From Cristatella mucedo (taxonomy: Eukaryota; Bryozoa; Phylactolaemata; Cristatellidae): DNA of 64,000 nt. The position numbers were made by a program, and so were the translations under genes. How positions within the stretch are numbered: position 1 is the first letter of the stretch; every line of letters starts with the position of its first letter. Positions 1 through 11,745 of the stretch are shown piece after piece. The stretch spans positions 1,092,001 through 1,156,000 of the forward strand of contig WPIO01000044.1 in assembly GCA_009760855.2 (NCBI GenBank). Direction: 5' to 3'. The notes below the pieces were generated by a model that saw nothing but the letters and a program-made list of their open reading frames with translations, was not told where the DNA came from and did not search any database.

Positions 1-515
1 TTGACACTGTCTATCGAAGAGCTTTTAGCCTCAGCGCTTTTATCGGAAACAGCTTTATAGAAAATTTGGAAATGGGATAATAAACTAGTTATCTCGATCC
101 CGAGCCCTGCTCTTATCGGAATCGATAACGCGACATTAACAGTGACAGAGCGGCTGAGGCTACCGCTGAAACTGAGAACTAACGTTCAAGTTTCGAGTTC
201 ATCAGTCCGAAAGTTTCAGTGCCACCCGCGAGCTATGTAGCGTACAAACACTACAATAGAATGCCGTACATCCTGATCGGTATGTGTCATGGCAATACTT
301 CACTGCTATCAGCTGTTCATCCAACATGCATCCATGGATGAGCAGAATATGGTTTTTGTGGAGGTAGACAGCAAACTAATTTAAAATAAAAATTGAACCC
401 TTTAGAAACGAAGAATTCTAGGATAACATGGTTCGGATAGAAGACTCATTAGGATGAAGCATCGTCTTTGGTGCTGTCCTGTGCACCATTAGGTTGTGAT
501 AAGTAAATAAGTATC
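1..515. other. No feature recognised
   Basis: Short frames only; no repeat family that I can match elsewhere in the window. Confidence 0.4.
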
Positions 516-760
516 ACTCATTTGTATAGCGCCATAAGACAGCCCAAGCTTTTCCCTTTGCAGCAAATGTAAAGCGCTTAGAGAGAGATTAAGTTCTCTG
601 AGGGCGCTTTATCAAGTGCATTATTATTATTATTATTAAGCTCTATTCGGACGCTTCACATACGCCACGGGACTCAAGCCCACGACCTCGGTCAGCAAAT
701 ACATCGACCTTTACCTTGATCATTAAAGGTGAGCACCTTAACCACTCAGCCAAACCAGGG
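516..760 (-). mobile_element. SINE-A copy (tRNA-derived), interrupted
   Basis: The left half (CTCATTTGTATAGCGCC) and the right half (CTATTCGGACGCTTCACATACGCC through the tRNA-like head ending CCAAACC) match intact copies such as 33812-33955. A LINE tail sits between them. Confidence 0.7.
541..640 (+). mobile_element. LINE family 1 (L2/CR1-like), 3' tail only, inside a SINE
   Basis: About 75 nt of the family tail (GCAAATGTAAAGCGC ... GGGCGCTTTATCAAGTG) plus (ATT)n. It splits the minus-strand SINE-A copy whose two halves are 516-540 and 641-760. Confidence 0.75.
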
Positions 761-919
761 GAATGATAACAATGATTGCTGCTAACTTATCAACTTTTAT
801 CAATGTACAAATGGTTTTTGGCAATGAGATACTGCATTTGGGCCAATACTGTCTCCCAAGAAACCATGAAAGCTTAAAGAAAAATTCTAGATATACCGGC
901 AGATGTCTCTCAGTGTTTT

Positions 920-1182
920 ACGTAGGACAGCATTTAGTGGGTCCCTGTGATTCGTCCTTGATGTGCTTATGCGTGCTGACACTGTGCATGCTGCCACTAA
1001 CCACATTTGCATGCTGACCCTGTGCATGTCACCCCTAACCACATTATTCATTTCGTTTGTTTTTCAAGCATGATTTTACTTACCATTCAATTGCATTTCA
1101 CTTTACAGCAAATGTAAAGCGCCTAGAGAGAGATTAAGTTCTCTGAGGGCGCTTAATCAATGGAATTATTATTATTATTATT
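920..1182 (+). mobile_element. LINE family 1, 3' UTR fragment
   Basis: It begins in the last codons of ORF2 (GGACAGCATTTAGTGGGTCC), continues through the TGCATGCTGACCCTGTGCATG 3' UTR and ends in the AAGCGCC...GGGCGCTT hairpin and (ATT)n. Confidence 0.85.
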
Positions 1183-3002
1183 ACGCCTAAGAACAGGCCG
1201 AAAAATCCGTGCAGCCCTAACGCAGTCCAAGATCGTTCGTGATAAGCGAGTGGAGGCGTTTTACGTTGAACGGGATATTAGCCGGGCTCCAATCGTAGTT
1301 TACTCCAAAAGTAAGTATGGAACCACTGCCTAACTGAGACAACGAAGGCGCTCTTCTTCCTGACTGCAGCACCAATCTTCGGAGTGCAGCAGCCAGCCCC
1401 ACTTCATTCCCCGAGCAGCTCGGCACACGATTCGGTACCCCACTTGCCGAATGAAGGCAGTGAGTACATCAGGCCGGGTCAAGGAGATGTAGATGATTGC
1501 TTAGACCAGGTCTAGCTCACGATGCCAATGAAACAAACGAGCCCTGTCAAGGCAGCCAGTGAGGGCAACATGTGCTCGAGTGCGACCATCAGCACTGCAA
1601 CCTCTGAGGCTAAAGGCTAAAGCTATGCCGAAAAGTAGATGGCCAAATACTGCGCTGGCTCCATACGGTCTCAGTACCGAACGTATAGGGAACACTGGCC
1701 AGTGCAAAGAAAGCATTCTCAATGTTTATTCCTGGAAAGAGAGTAGCTAAAAGAAATGGCTTGTGCTTTTTTTAAAGCTTCAAGCGAACGTCTGCGTCAA
1801 GTTGCAGAAGCCAAAGCTGCAGGGCACAAATATTGCTGGATGCCTGCGTTCGCCAGCCGGCAGATGGCGCTGCACTAATGCAATATAGGCTGCCCCGGCA
1901 GCAACACGGTCCATGCTCTTCCTGACAGGCACCGACACAGTCGATTCGGTCAGTGCATTGCATGGTGGCATTCGAGCTGTGCGTATAAAACAGATCGTCA
2001 ATTGGGGAGCCTTCTTTCTCCTTTCCCCCTTTTTAACTGGAAGCTTTTGTTTAAACAGCAGTGCCTTCGTGTTGCACTCGCTCAGACCGAACAGCAGTGC
2101 TGCTGGGTGTACCGCTCACCTATAACGATCAAGTCGTGTCTGACCAGCAAACACCCAACGCAGTTAGGCTAGGGCAAATATACTGCAGAGAGCACCTTTC
2201 CAATCGTTCAAGTACAGCACCATAAGATTCAGGGAGTCGTCGGAGAGCTTAACTATAGAATGCAACACGAGGTCTTTCAGCAAATTTTGACAAATATGCA
2301 CAGCTTTTTCAAGGACATCATGAGGCAAGCTCATACTAAAAATAAATACCATACACTACTGAGAAAGCCAAAAGAGATAAGCAAAGCCACTCCAGGCACC
2401 CCAGCGATGACAAACGCCTAGAGGCTTGCAGAAGCAGGTCACTAGGCACAATTATATGTGAGCCGAAGTTCCGATGGAGGCCGCATCTGACAGAGGCTGC
2501 TAGCTGCCTCCCAATGCTGCTGCCTCAGGCTACTTCGGGGTGCTGACATGCTCCCTAGCTGCAGTGGCAGCAGCATCGCAAAGCATCACCTGCTGCGGTG
2601 AAGAGGAGCTGCCTTCGAAGCGCAACCCGGCATCACCGGCAGACTGGCTGCGATCGCTGTGTACGATTCGGTAGGGCTCAACTCGGGCCACCTGAAAAAA
2701 GAAAGGGTATATTTGCTATTATTTTATATTATATATAGCACTACTGCTGGTCCGTGCAAATGGCAGTCATCGCTGTATGGCAAGTCAGGGTCATAAAGAA
2801 CCCTACGGTTGAGTTTCCTGTGCCAACCGTGTTCACTCGTGTATTGCTACCTAGTTGGTTGTCTGCTTACCCGTCCAGCAACCAGCAACCGCATGCAGGC
2901 GCTTGCAGCAGCCCCAGCTTACTCCCGTGCTGGAGCCATTGCAGAAAATTGCAAAAGTCATAGCCTGCTTAGAAAAGAGTAGGGCAATCAAACTACTTCA
3001 CA
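1183..3002. other. Unassigned sequence
   Basis: No convincing exon. Overlapping short frames on both strands near 1500-1760 and 1780-2125 look like chance. An AT-rich patch lies near 2715-2745. Confidence 0.4.
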
Positions 3003-3486
3003 AGCTTGTGACATAACGTCCGGATCATTTCAATCCCTGTTATTCACGACTACCAGCCTGTGCACTTAATCGTCAGCAGTTGGTTCAAAACTGAGCAGCT
3101 CGGCTGGTCTGTAATTAACGACGAAGTTGCCAAATTAGTTCGTATGCTCCCAAAGCCTGGAACTCCCTCCCGACCTGCGTCAGAACATCCCTTGACCTGA
3201 CCACATTTAAAAGGAACTTAAAAACACACCTATTTAGGACAGCATTTAGTGGGTCCCTGTGATTCGTCCTTGATGTGCTTATGAGTGCTGACACTGTGCA
3301 TGCTGCCACAAACCACATTTGCATGCTGACCCTGTGCATGTCACCCCTAACCATATTATTCATGTTATTTATCAAGCATGATATTACTCACCATTCAATC
3401 GCGGTTCTCTTTGCAGCAAATGTAAAGCGCCTAGAAAGAGATTGAGTTCTCTGAGGGCGCTTTATCAAGTGCATTATTATTATTAT
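3003..3486 (+). mobile_element. LINE family 1, internally deleted 3' end
   Basis: 3003-3112 corresponds to the [12 protein letters not shown]...VQNSAARL part of ORF2. From about 3126 it resumes at SYAPKAWNSLP and runs to the 3' tail, so roughly 220 nt are missing between the two parts. Confidence 0.8.
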
Positions 3487-3499
3487 AAATCATACACAT

Positions 3500-4025
3500 T
3501 AAAAAGACGTTAGTACAGCATCCTCAGAGAACTCAATCTCTTTGTAGGCAAATTTACATATGCTCTAAAGGAAGCACGTCAACTGCTTTGCGATAATATA
3601 CACAGTGTCAGCACGCATAAGCACACAAAGAAAAACCCAGGCAGATCCAGAAAATACTGTGCAATGCAGGCAGTTTTTAGCTTTTTTTAATGTTGTCAAG
3701 TCAGCAGATGTCGTGACGTCAGTCAAGAGTGAGTTTCAAGCTTTTAGAGCATAAAATCTAAAGGCCTCTAAATGCCTCTAAAGGATTTGAGGTTGGTTAT
3801 TGGTACACCTAGCCGACCTGAGTCAACAGAACATGTGGTAAGATGCCTAACCTGATTGGGAAGTAGTTCTGATAGGTAGGCTGGAGCAAGAGAATCAAGC
3901 GGCCCAAAAGTGAGATACAAAACTCTGAAGAAGTAGATATGCTGCTAGGTGGGGAGCCAGTGCAGGTCGGTGAGAAGTGATGTGATGTGGCAACTGCAAC
4001 TCGCTCGACAGGAATCGCCCTCCGT
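3500..4025 (-). mobile_element. LINE family 1, decayed copy
   Basis: A minus-strand tail (CTCAGAGAACTCAATCTCTTT), degraded 3' UTR and the LADLHWLPV region of ORF2 with several frameshifts. Confidence 0.75.
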
Positions 4026-4317
4026 CCAGATGGCCTATAGTTTACTTCAGACATTAAACCTATAAATGCAAGTTTGAGAAAGCACAAAAAGAGCTGAATA
4101 TTGACCACTCATCGACTGACTGCAAACAAGGGCTACAGTAGTTCATACCAATCCACCCTTGTTATGACCAAATCCAGCTTCTACGAAAAACATAGTGGTA
4201 TCACAGGTGCACATTGCAAAAATGCCTATGTCTACGTGAACTATTTCCTTAACCGTTCACAGGTCGGCACCTCACCTAGCGATCCTTGCGGCGATCTAGC
4301 AGGCACATAGCAATAAT
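4026..4317. other. No feature recognised
   Basis: A short gap between two LINE remnants with nothing I can assign. Confidence 0.3.
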
Positions 4318-5077
4318 AACATGGTGTTACTCTAGCGCCCAAAGAGAATTTAATCTCTATCAACATGATTAAAAGGTTGCTGCAAGAGAATCAATAGTCA
4401 AGGGTTAGCAACATGTACGATATCAAGCATGCAAAAGCAAACAAGTATCATGCTTAGGCCAGCATGCTAAAGCAAACATAAAGACATTCAGTACAACCGG
4501 TCAGTGAGGCCTTGACTTTGGCATGTTCCTCACATGAAAGTAGGCAAAAAAGGAAAAAAGGAAGCAATGAGCTCCTCCTGACAAGTCGGTATGTGACAAG
4601 TCGGACAAGACAATACTGACAAGTCGGTATGTGACAGCACGTTCAGATTATGGGCAGACGTGACAGGAGTGATGCTCGATGAACCAATTTTGTGGTTGAG
4701 GTCTTTCACGAGGTTAGCCCATTGCAATTAGGTTGGTTGGTTTCGGCGTTAAGCTTCAGCAAATTATAGGACGTCCAAGTGCAAATTGTCGATGCAGGCT
4801 GCAAGTGAATTGAGTGAGTCGGATGAGGAGCAAGGCTTAGATGGGTCGAGAGATAGGTAGAGCTGGGTGTACAGGGTGTAAAAATGTAAGCCAATGTTGT
4901 GTTTAACGAAAATTCGGTCAGAGGGAGAATATAGCTAGAGAAAAGAAGAGAGCCTAGGAGCAAACCAGTATCCGATACTTTTCGACGGCTCCCGAATGAC
5001 CTAAAGCCATCGATATCTACACAGGTACATCTCTCATTGAGGTAGGACCTCGGCAGTTTACAAGTGTGCCAGTGATA
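4318..5077 (-). mobile_element. LINE family 1 (older subfamily), RT fragment
   Basis: The minus strand reads SDTGLLLGSLLFSSYILPL, then NLLKLNAETNQP and KIGSSSITPV, which match the GxPQGSxLGPLLF to LKLNxxKTxLL part of L2/CR1 reverse transcriptase. The YADD box is lost. A tail with the variant AGAGAATCAATAGTCAAGGG lies at the left end. Confidence 0.75.
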
Positions 5078-5078
5078 A

Positions 5079-5770
5079 TAATAATAATAATAATAATGCA
5101 TTTTAAAGTGCCTTCAGAGAACTCAATCTCTTTCTAGGCGCTTTACATTTGCTGCAAAGGAAGCACGATCGAATGGTTAATGATAGCACGCTCAATAACA
5201 ACAAACAACACTAAACACAAGAATAACATGGTTAGGGTGACATGCACAGGGTCAGCATGCAAGCGAAGTTAGTGGCAGCATGCAACAGTGTCGGCACGGA
5301 TAAGCAAATAAAGGACGAATCGCAGGAACCCACTAAATGCTGCGATAAATAGGTGTGTTTTTAGTTTCTTTTTAAATATGGTCAAGTCATGAGGTATCGT
5401 GATGCAAGTCGGGAGGGAGTTCCAAGCTTAGGGACCATACGAACTAAAGGCACGGTCTCCAAAGGATTTCAGGTTTGTACGAGGTACAGGTAAACAAATG
5501 GGTGGTACAATGCTCATCCTGGTGGGGAGAAGATCTGATAGGTAGGCTGGAGCCAAAGAATGAAGGGACCTAAAAGTGAGTGACAAAACCTTGACCTTAA
5601 GTCAATGAGTTGCTTGACCGGGAGCCATTGCAAGTCGGCAAGAAGTGGTGTGATGTGGCAACTGCTATGATCACGACAGACAAACCTAGCTGCAGAGTTT
5701 TGCACCAGTTGTAAGTGCCTGATTGCATAGGCCGGAATACTCAGGCTAATATCGTGCATTACTATATATA
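5079..5770 (-). mobile_element. LINE family 1, 5'-truncated copy
   Basis: (TAA)n at the left, then the shared tail, 3' UTR and ORF2 C-terminal part ([37 protein letters not shown] on the minus strand, about 5600-5730). Frameshifted. Confidence 0.85.
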
Positions 5771-5885
5771 TATAATCCATTGTTATTTATTGTGATGTAT
5801 TGAACAAAAGGCCTTCACCTGTATGAGTTCTTCGGTGATGCAAACACTTAGCACTATGATAAAGCACCATGCCATTACTACTTAC

Positions 5886-6043
5886 CGGGATATCGCGAGC
5901 CTCGCCAACAGACGGCAGGACCTCCGAATTCGGCATGCCTGTACAAGGACCGTGCAAGGTCACGGTCGAACTTCTGTCTTCCGCCTCTGCAGGTGCAGTG
6001 GCATTTTCTTTCCCCGAATCCCCACATCCCCCGGCAACAGAGT
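5886..6043 (-). CDS. Candidate exon, unknown protein
   Basis: 158 nt of open frame between TAGGTGTCAG|AC and ATCCCG|GTAAGTAG, phase 1 to 0. It encodes an acidic, Ser/Ala-rich disordered segment (DSVAGGCGDSGKENATAPAE...). The same frame past the donor reads CLHHRRTHTGEGLLF, which looks like the second half of a C2H2 zinc finger with its HTGE linker. No family recognised and no partner exons found. Confidence 0.3.
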
Positions 6044-6244
6044 CTGACACCTATAACATACAACCGTCACACAGACAACATGTGACCTCCAACAGATGCT
6101 TGCTGGAGGTGGCCCAGATTGACATAAATAATAATATAGCGTTTCCCTAATGCCCTGATAAAAAAAATGTACTTCAAGTAACAATGCACTTTTTTGAATG
6201 TGAGTCCTGAAATGAGTGAGCTTGAGAATCCGTCTGTAATGTAA

Positions 6245-6795
6245 ACACAGTTAATAAATATGTTCTTAGCCTCAGATCATTCCATGCACCTTTCAAAAAA
6301 TGCTGTCGTTAGACCAGTAATTAAGAAAGCGATGCTAGGCCTAAGCATCTTCTGTCCTGTCCCCCATTCTCCTGTTACTATCAAAGACACCGGAACAAGT
6401 AGTGGTAGGCCAACTGAAGTCATATGTTGAGACCTCAAGTCTAGCAAGTAAGTTCCAGTCTGGGGCTTTTAATCATTCCACAGAATCAGCACTGCTTAAG
6501 GTGTATAACGAGCTTCTCGGGAACGTAGATTTGGGTCTCTCTGCTTGGTCTGTTGTTGGTCTTGCTTGTTGTTGTTGTTGGTCTTGTTGTCTCTCTGAGT
6601 CTCTCTGCTTGGTTTGCTTGATCTTTGGGCAGCGTTCGATACAATTATCACAAAGTCCTTCTTGAGCACCTCTCATCTCGCCTGGGCATCACTTTTACTG
6701 CACTGCAATGGTTCAAATCTTATCTCGGTGGGAGACTCCAGAGTATTGATAATAATAATAATGCACTTGATAATGCACTTAATAATTTTTAAATG
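6245..6795 (+). mobile_element. L2/CR1-like reverse transcriptase fragment
   Basis: Reads QLKSYVETSSLASKFQSGAF, then NHSTESALLKVYNELL and, after a (GTT)n-like insertion, DLWAAFDTI: the N-terminal RT blocks (HSTETALL, DLSAAFDTVDH). It stops before the YADD box and is followed by (ATA)n. Confidence 0.75.
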
Positions 6796-7553
6796 GAATT
6801 GACCCCCCAAATTTGTTTGTGGGTATGTCTGTAGTTTGACATTCTCTAAGCGGCAGGTACGCCATACCACACAGAATACCGAAGGGGGCTCAAAGACGTT
6901 TATTCACGCGGACACTGCAGCGGACCAGTTCGCTATTGCCTGCATGGCGTCCTCGACCTAACTGCCCGGGCCTTTGCCGCCGTTACTTACATGCCACTGC
7001 CATAAATCGCAACAGCTCATAATCCAACGACAGTGTCATAATCTCAAAATAGCCACATAATCTCAAAATAACCACAATGTCCAAGCAAGTAAGCTAATCA
7101 TTCGATGCTATAGTTAAGCTACTCATTAGCTGTCAATGTGAATTGTTTCTAGGTGTTTATGTAATTCCTCAGTAACGGTTGTCAACGTACATGGTCTTAC
7201 ATGTACTTTTTATCTGGTTCACCACACTCATTTGTATATTGGTATGTATTTTTTTAAATAATTGCTCATTGTGTTAAACACTAGGACGACAGCTAATGTT
7301 ATTTAATATGCCTACTTACCTAGCGGTCGCATATACAGGTAAGCATGGGTTGTTTGTGCCCGTGTCGGTCGGTAGAATAGGAATGTATCTCCCCAGGCCA
7401 GTTATTGGACATTGTCCAAAGTTGTGTGTGCATTGGTTTGAAACATGGACAGTCAGTTTTAGCTACGGTCTGCCGGTCGATGAGTCATTGCGGCTGAGCC
7501 TTTGCAAAGCTATTCGCTTACATACCCTGACACTTTTCAAATTAAATAGAGTG
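6796..7553. other. Unassigned sequence
   Basis: One 95-codon plus frame at 7296-7583 has no recognisable domain. Nothing else supported. Confidence 0.3.
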
Positions 7554-7575
7554 CACCCGCTATTTTTAGCGGGTG
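7554..7575. repeat. Perfect 9-bp hairpin
   Basis: CACCCGCTA / TAGCGGGTG around a TTTT loop, just before a LINE tail. Function unknown. Confidence 0.6.
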
Positions 7576-7579
7576 TGTG

Positions 7580-8075
7580 CTAGTAATAATTAATAATGAT
7601 AATAAATATTCGTATAGCACCTTAAGAGGGCTAAATCTCTTTCTTGGTACTTCAGTGTGCAGTAAAGTAGGTCAATTTTTGTGATTACATGCATAATTTC
7701 TGCATGCATGAGCACATAAAAGACAATTTGCAAGGACTGAGCAAATGATGAGAGGAATGTATGGTCTTTAGATTCTCCTTAAATGTAGTCGAATTAGGGA
7801 ATGTTGTGATTTCAGTCAAGAATGAGCTACAGGCTTTTGGAGCATACGAACTGAAAGCATGTTATTCTTATGATATGATTTTGGTTAAAGGCATAGTTAA
7901 ACTACTTGAATCAGAAGAGTGGGTCATACAAAAGGATGCCTTATTACAAAAGTATTACAGGTAGCTAGATTCGAGCAAAAGAATGATAGAACCTAAAGGG
8001 ATTGACAGAACCTTGAAATAAATATGGTGCTTGATAAAAACTCAGTGCAGGTCAGTGACAAATGAAATGATTGAC
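7580..8075 (-). mobile_element. LINE family 1, strongly decayed copy
   Basis: A minus-strand tail (CTTAAGAGGGCTAAATCTCTTTC) and degraded 3' UTR and ORF2 C terminus; homology is visible but the frame is lost. Confidence 0.65.
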
Positions 8076-8176
8076 AGTTGAGCCGTTAACAACAAACAAG
8101 CCGCTGAAGCGTTTTGGACCAACTGAATACACCTCATCGCCAAGTGCTGGGAGACCTAAAACTACATAGACATAGT

Positions 8177-8325
8177 CCCACCGAGCTGGTTTGGCCCAGT
8201 GGTTAAGGTGCTCGCCCCAACCAAGGTTCGGCCGAGGTCGTGGGCTCGAGCCCTGTGGCATATGTGAAGCGCCTGAATAGAGATTAAGTTCTCTTGGGGT
8301 GCTATACAAATAAATTATATTATAT
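8177..8325 (+). mobile_element. SINE-A copy
   Basis: tRNA-like head with box A (TGGCCCAGTGGTTAAGG) and box B-like GGGCTCGAGCCC, then the tail GTGAAGCGCCTGAATAGAG...GTGCTATACAAATAAATTATA that it shares with LINE family 1. Confidence 0.85.
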
Positions 8326-8334
8326 CATTATCTT

Positions 8335-8485
8335 AGTGGAACATTTCAGAACCTATTGCAGATATAGACAACAGATGCCAAGGGTCAGCGGTCATACAGT
8401 AAGCCTTTTAAGTATGGGGTACCCCCAGAGACATATTCTAGATCCACCCATTTTACAATGTATTCTCTTCCTCCATCCGAAGTAA
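8335..8485 (+). mobile_element. LINE RT fragment
   Basis: SMGYPQRHILDPPILQCILFLH corresponds to the GVPQGSILGPxLFxxY block of L2/CR1 reverse transcriptase. Confidence 0.6.
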
Positions 8486-8498
8486 TCACCAAGCAATG

Positions 8499-10540
8499 CA
8501 ATCTAATGTATCTCCGTCTACAACTCCACAACGACTATGTCGGTGTTACACAGGAGGATTTTGTAAAGTACACTCAAAGCCTAAGTGGCTTTCGGTAAGC
8601 ATTCGGTAGCCAACAGAGTTCATCTCACGCAGCAAAGAGAAAGTGAGAAGCACAGCTCATTCAGTGATTAGCCTGGAAGTAGCAGCTCAGGACGGCTGGA
8701 AAGGATTTGCCACAGTCTGCAGCAGGAGACTAGATGTAGAGAATTGTGGATGCGATTTACACAGACTAGGACCTGCAGAGCAAACGCTTCTGTCGCCAAC
8801 GGTCTGTAAGCAGAAGAATGAAACAGCTAATGCACTGCCCATACAAGACCCGAGTACATGTGGAGGCTGAAACTGATACAGCAGTTCAGCTAGGTATGTG
8901 GAAGCCAAGCTGTGGCGGGCCTTGTGGATCAGTGTAGGAGCTTTGCTCTGCACCCGTTGATCAAACGGCAGCCATCCAAGCTTTTTTGGCAAAGGTGACA
9001 CACAATCAAACTTCTGGGATTTGTGAACTAGCCTTGTAGCCACATTCATCACCAGCTGCAGTGGCCACGTGGCTTTCTTCGATACCCCAGACAAAAAGGA
9101 ATTAAATCATCTAGCTGAGACAGAACCAAGGTACTAGTTAAATTTTTTGCAAGCCACTGTGGAAGACATTTCATAATCATAGATACAGATCGGACGTGGT
9201 GGCTAGCTGTGCAAGCAGTCTTCTTAACGAAGCTTTCAAAATTTAGGACACTGTCGAAGACGACACTTAAATTCCAAGCATGTGGTTGTGGTCGTACAAC
9301 AGCATCACCTATTAGAAGAGCAAAATGTCCAGCAACATACTTGGGGTGTCCCGTAAGTATTAGTTCTGCTTTATCATCGTTTAGTTTAAGGAATTTGCCG
9401 ACGTCCAGGATCGAATATCTGCAAGGCAACCATTCAGTTTAAGAGTCAGAGCAGCAGATTCCGATCGTTTATACGACAAATACAGCTGAGTATCTTCAGC
9501 ATAAAAGTGACAGGCTATTCCATGTACTCGAATATGTCCCAGAAGCTCAGTATAGATGGAGAACACCAAAAGACCGAGGACTGACTCTTGTGGGACTCCA
9601 CAGTTGACTGGTGAGACCTAATCCCCACACGACACGGATTGAACACGACCGGACAAGTATGATTTGAACTAGGCCAGTGCCCCTCCTGCCAGACTGATCG
9701 CTGTTCTCAGTCGTTCAAGTAGAATATCGTGATCAGCAGTGCCGAATGCAACTGATAAATCTAGCAGAGCTAGGGCGATAGTGACATCACCATCACCGTT
9801 GTTGCATAGGATGTCATTGGCTACACGGAGGAGAGAAGTTTCAGTGAAGTGCTGCTGCTTGAAACCCAGACTGAAATTTCTCTTAAGAATTTATTCTTTT
9901 CAATATGTTGAACCAGCTGCTTAGCAACAACTTTTCAAGAATCTTTGACAAGAAAGGAAGAAGGAAAACTGGGCGATAGTTTGCAAGGACCTCTGTGTCT
10001 AATCCAGGCTTTTTAAGAATGGGTCTAACGATGGCCGATTTGAAGGACTTGGGGACGACCCCTTTTCCCAAAGAAGCATTACAAATCTTGGTTATGGCAG
10101 GGCTAAGTTGGTCTGCAAGTGAAGACCACAGAGATGAGGGTATAGGGTCTTCAGGAGACAAACTATTTTTACTAGACTTTATTGAGGTAACCACATCGCA
10201 TGCAGAAGCCTCAAAAAATCTCATAAGGAAAGTCACAGACTGCAATTCAAAATATAGTCGAAGGGAGCTGTATGAAGGCACGAATTTGCACAACTTTTTC
10301 GGTGGAGAAGCCTAGGAACTTGTCGGCCTAGCCCTTAATATCTGTGAAGTGAGACCACTCAAAATTGGCAAGCAAAATGTTAACCGTCTCCTAAATCTGT
10401 TTTAAGCCAGACCGACAGGACTTCAGTTTTCCAGAGAAAAAAGAAGCCCTGGCTTTTCTAGGCTTTCGGTTGTAGACTCGAAGGAATTCTTTGAAACTGA
10501 CTAGATCGTCATCAGCCCCAGACTTCCTAAAGCACAATAC
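8499..10540 (-). mobile_element. LINE family 2 (L2/CR1-like), RT-containing 2-kb copy
   Basis: The longest reverse-transcriptase copy in the window. From the 5' side (10540): FFSGKLKSC; SPEDPIPSSLW; IVRPILKKPGLDTEVLANYRP; LLDLSVAFGTADHDILLERL; a catalytic box mutated to YAEDTQLYL near 9510; [19 protein letters not shown]; the LPKKLGWLPFDQRVQ region; and a 3' end with a long palindrome at about 8517-8556. Several frameshifts and the D-to-E change make it dead. No endonuclease domain is present (5' truncated). Confidence 0.88.
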
Positions 10541-10589
10541 ATGCTTTCATTTTAATGTAGGTACCCACACCTGAACTTGGTATTTTAAT

Positions 10590-10800
10590 CCCTACCTGTA
10601 AGCACCTCGAACTCTCTCGATACACGTGCAGCATGTATTGCAGACATTTGTACTCGGATAGCAATAAATTGTAGCAAATTTAATTACGATAAAACCAACT
10701 AACTTGTTGTGGGTAAACCGTGTGACTCAGAAATTTGAAAGTTTAATATTCAAAGCGGCTCTGCCTGCATATCTCTTGCAACAGTGGCCGAGCCAGAGGG
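10590..10800 (+). mobile_element. LINE family 1 RT fragment
   Basis: Degraded match to the ACIDDIRTWMAANFLKLN...GKP segment of ORF2 (for example TIKPTNLLWVNRV). Truncated at both ends. Confidence 0.55.
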
Positions 10801-10817
10801 CAGGGGGCGTTTGCCCT

Positions 10818-11745
10818 TTATAATAATAATAATAATAAAAATAATGCACTTGATAAAGTGCTCTCAGAGAACTCAATCTCTTTCTAGGTGCTTTACATTT
10901 GCTGCAAAGGGAAACGCCATTGAATCGTGAGTAATATCATGCTTGATAAACAACATGAATAACATGGTTAGGGGTGACATGCACATGGTTAGCATGCAAG
11001 TGTGGTTTGTGGCAGCATGCATAGTGTCAGCACGCATAAGCACATCAAGGACGAATCACAGGAACTCACTAAATGCTGTCCTAAATAGGTGTGCTTTTAA
11101 GTTCTTTTTAAATGCGGTCAAGTCAGGGGATGTTCTGACGCAAGTCGGGAGTGAGTTCCAGGCTTTGGGATCATACGAACTAAATGTACGGTCTCCAAAG
11201 GATTTGAGGTTTGTACGAGGTATTGGTAAACTGCGGGATTCCGAAAAGTGGGTAGTACGATGCTTGGCCTGGTGGGGGAGTAGATTTGAGAGATAGGCTG
11301 GAGCCAAAGAATGAAGTGACCTGAAAGTAAGTGACAAAACCTTGAAGTCGATCCGTTGCTTGACTGGGAACCAGTGCAGGTCGGCGAGAAGTGGTGCAAT
11401 GTGGCAACTGCGAGGCTTGCGACAGGCAAGCCAGCTGCCGAGTTTTGCACCAGCTGTTATCGCCTGATTGCACATGCCGGTAGGCCGGCAAGCAGTGAGT
11501 TGCAGAAATCAAGACGGGATGTCACAAATGCATGGACCAACTTAGACGTGGTTTCCTTATCTAAACATATAGGTATTCTAGGTTCGGTCCTTTTCACGGT
11601 TAATACTCTCCCTCTTGCTGATGTGATTGCCAAGCACAATCTAGGCTTCCACTTCTATGCGGACGACACTCAGTTGTACCTTTGCTTTGATCTCTCCCAG
11701 CCTTCAAACACCTCGAATGTTGTGCTGTTGGAAATTGACAGCTGA
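10818..11745 (-). mobile_element. LINE family 1 copy with 5' inversion
   Basis: 10818-11569 is a normal minus-strand 3' part (tail, 3' UTR, ORF2 back to [13 protein letters not shown]). At about 11570 the orientation flips: 11570-11745 reads on the plus strand as [17 protein letters not shown], then [18 protein letters not shown], the upstream RT block with an intact YADD (11656-11667). About 100 codons between the two parts are missing. Confidence 0.85.

Noticed and set aside
7554-7580. Rho-independent terminator
   Set aside because: The hairpin is not followed by a T-run, and the context is eukaryotic.
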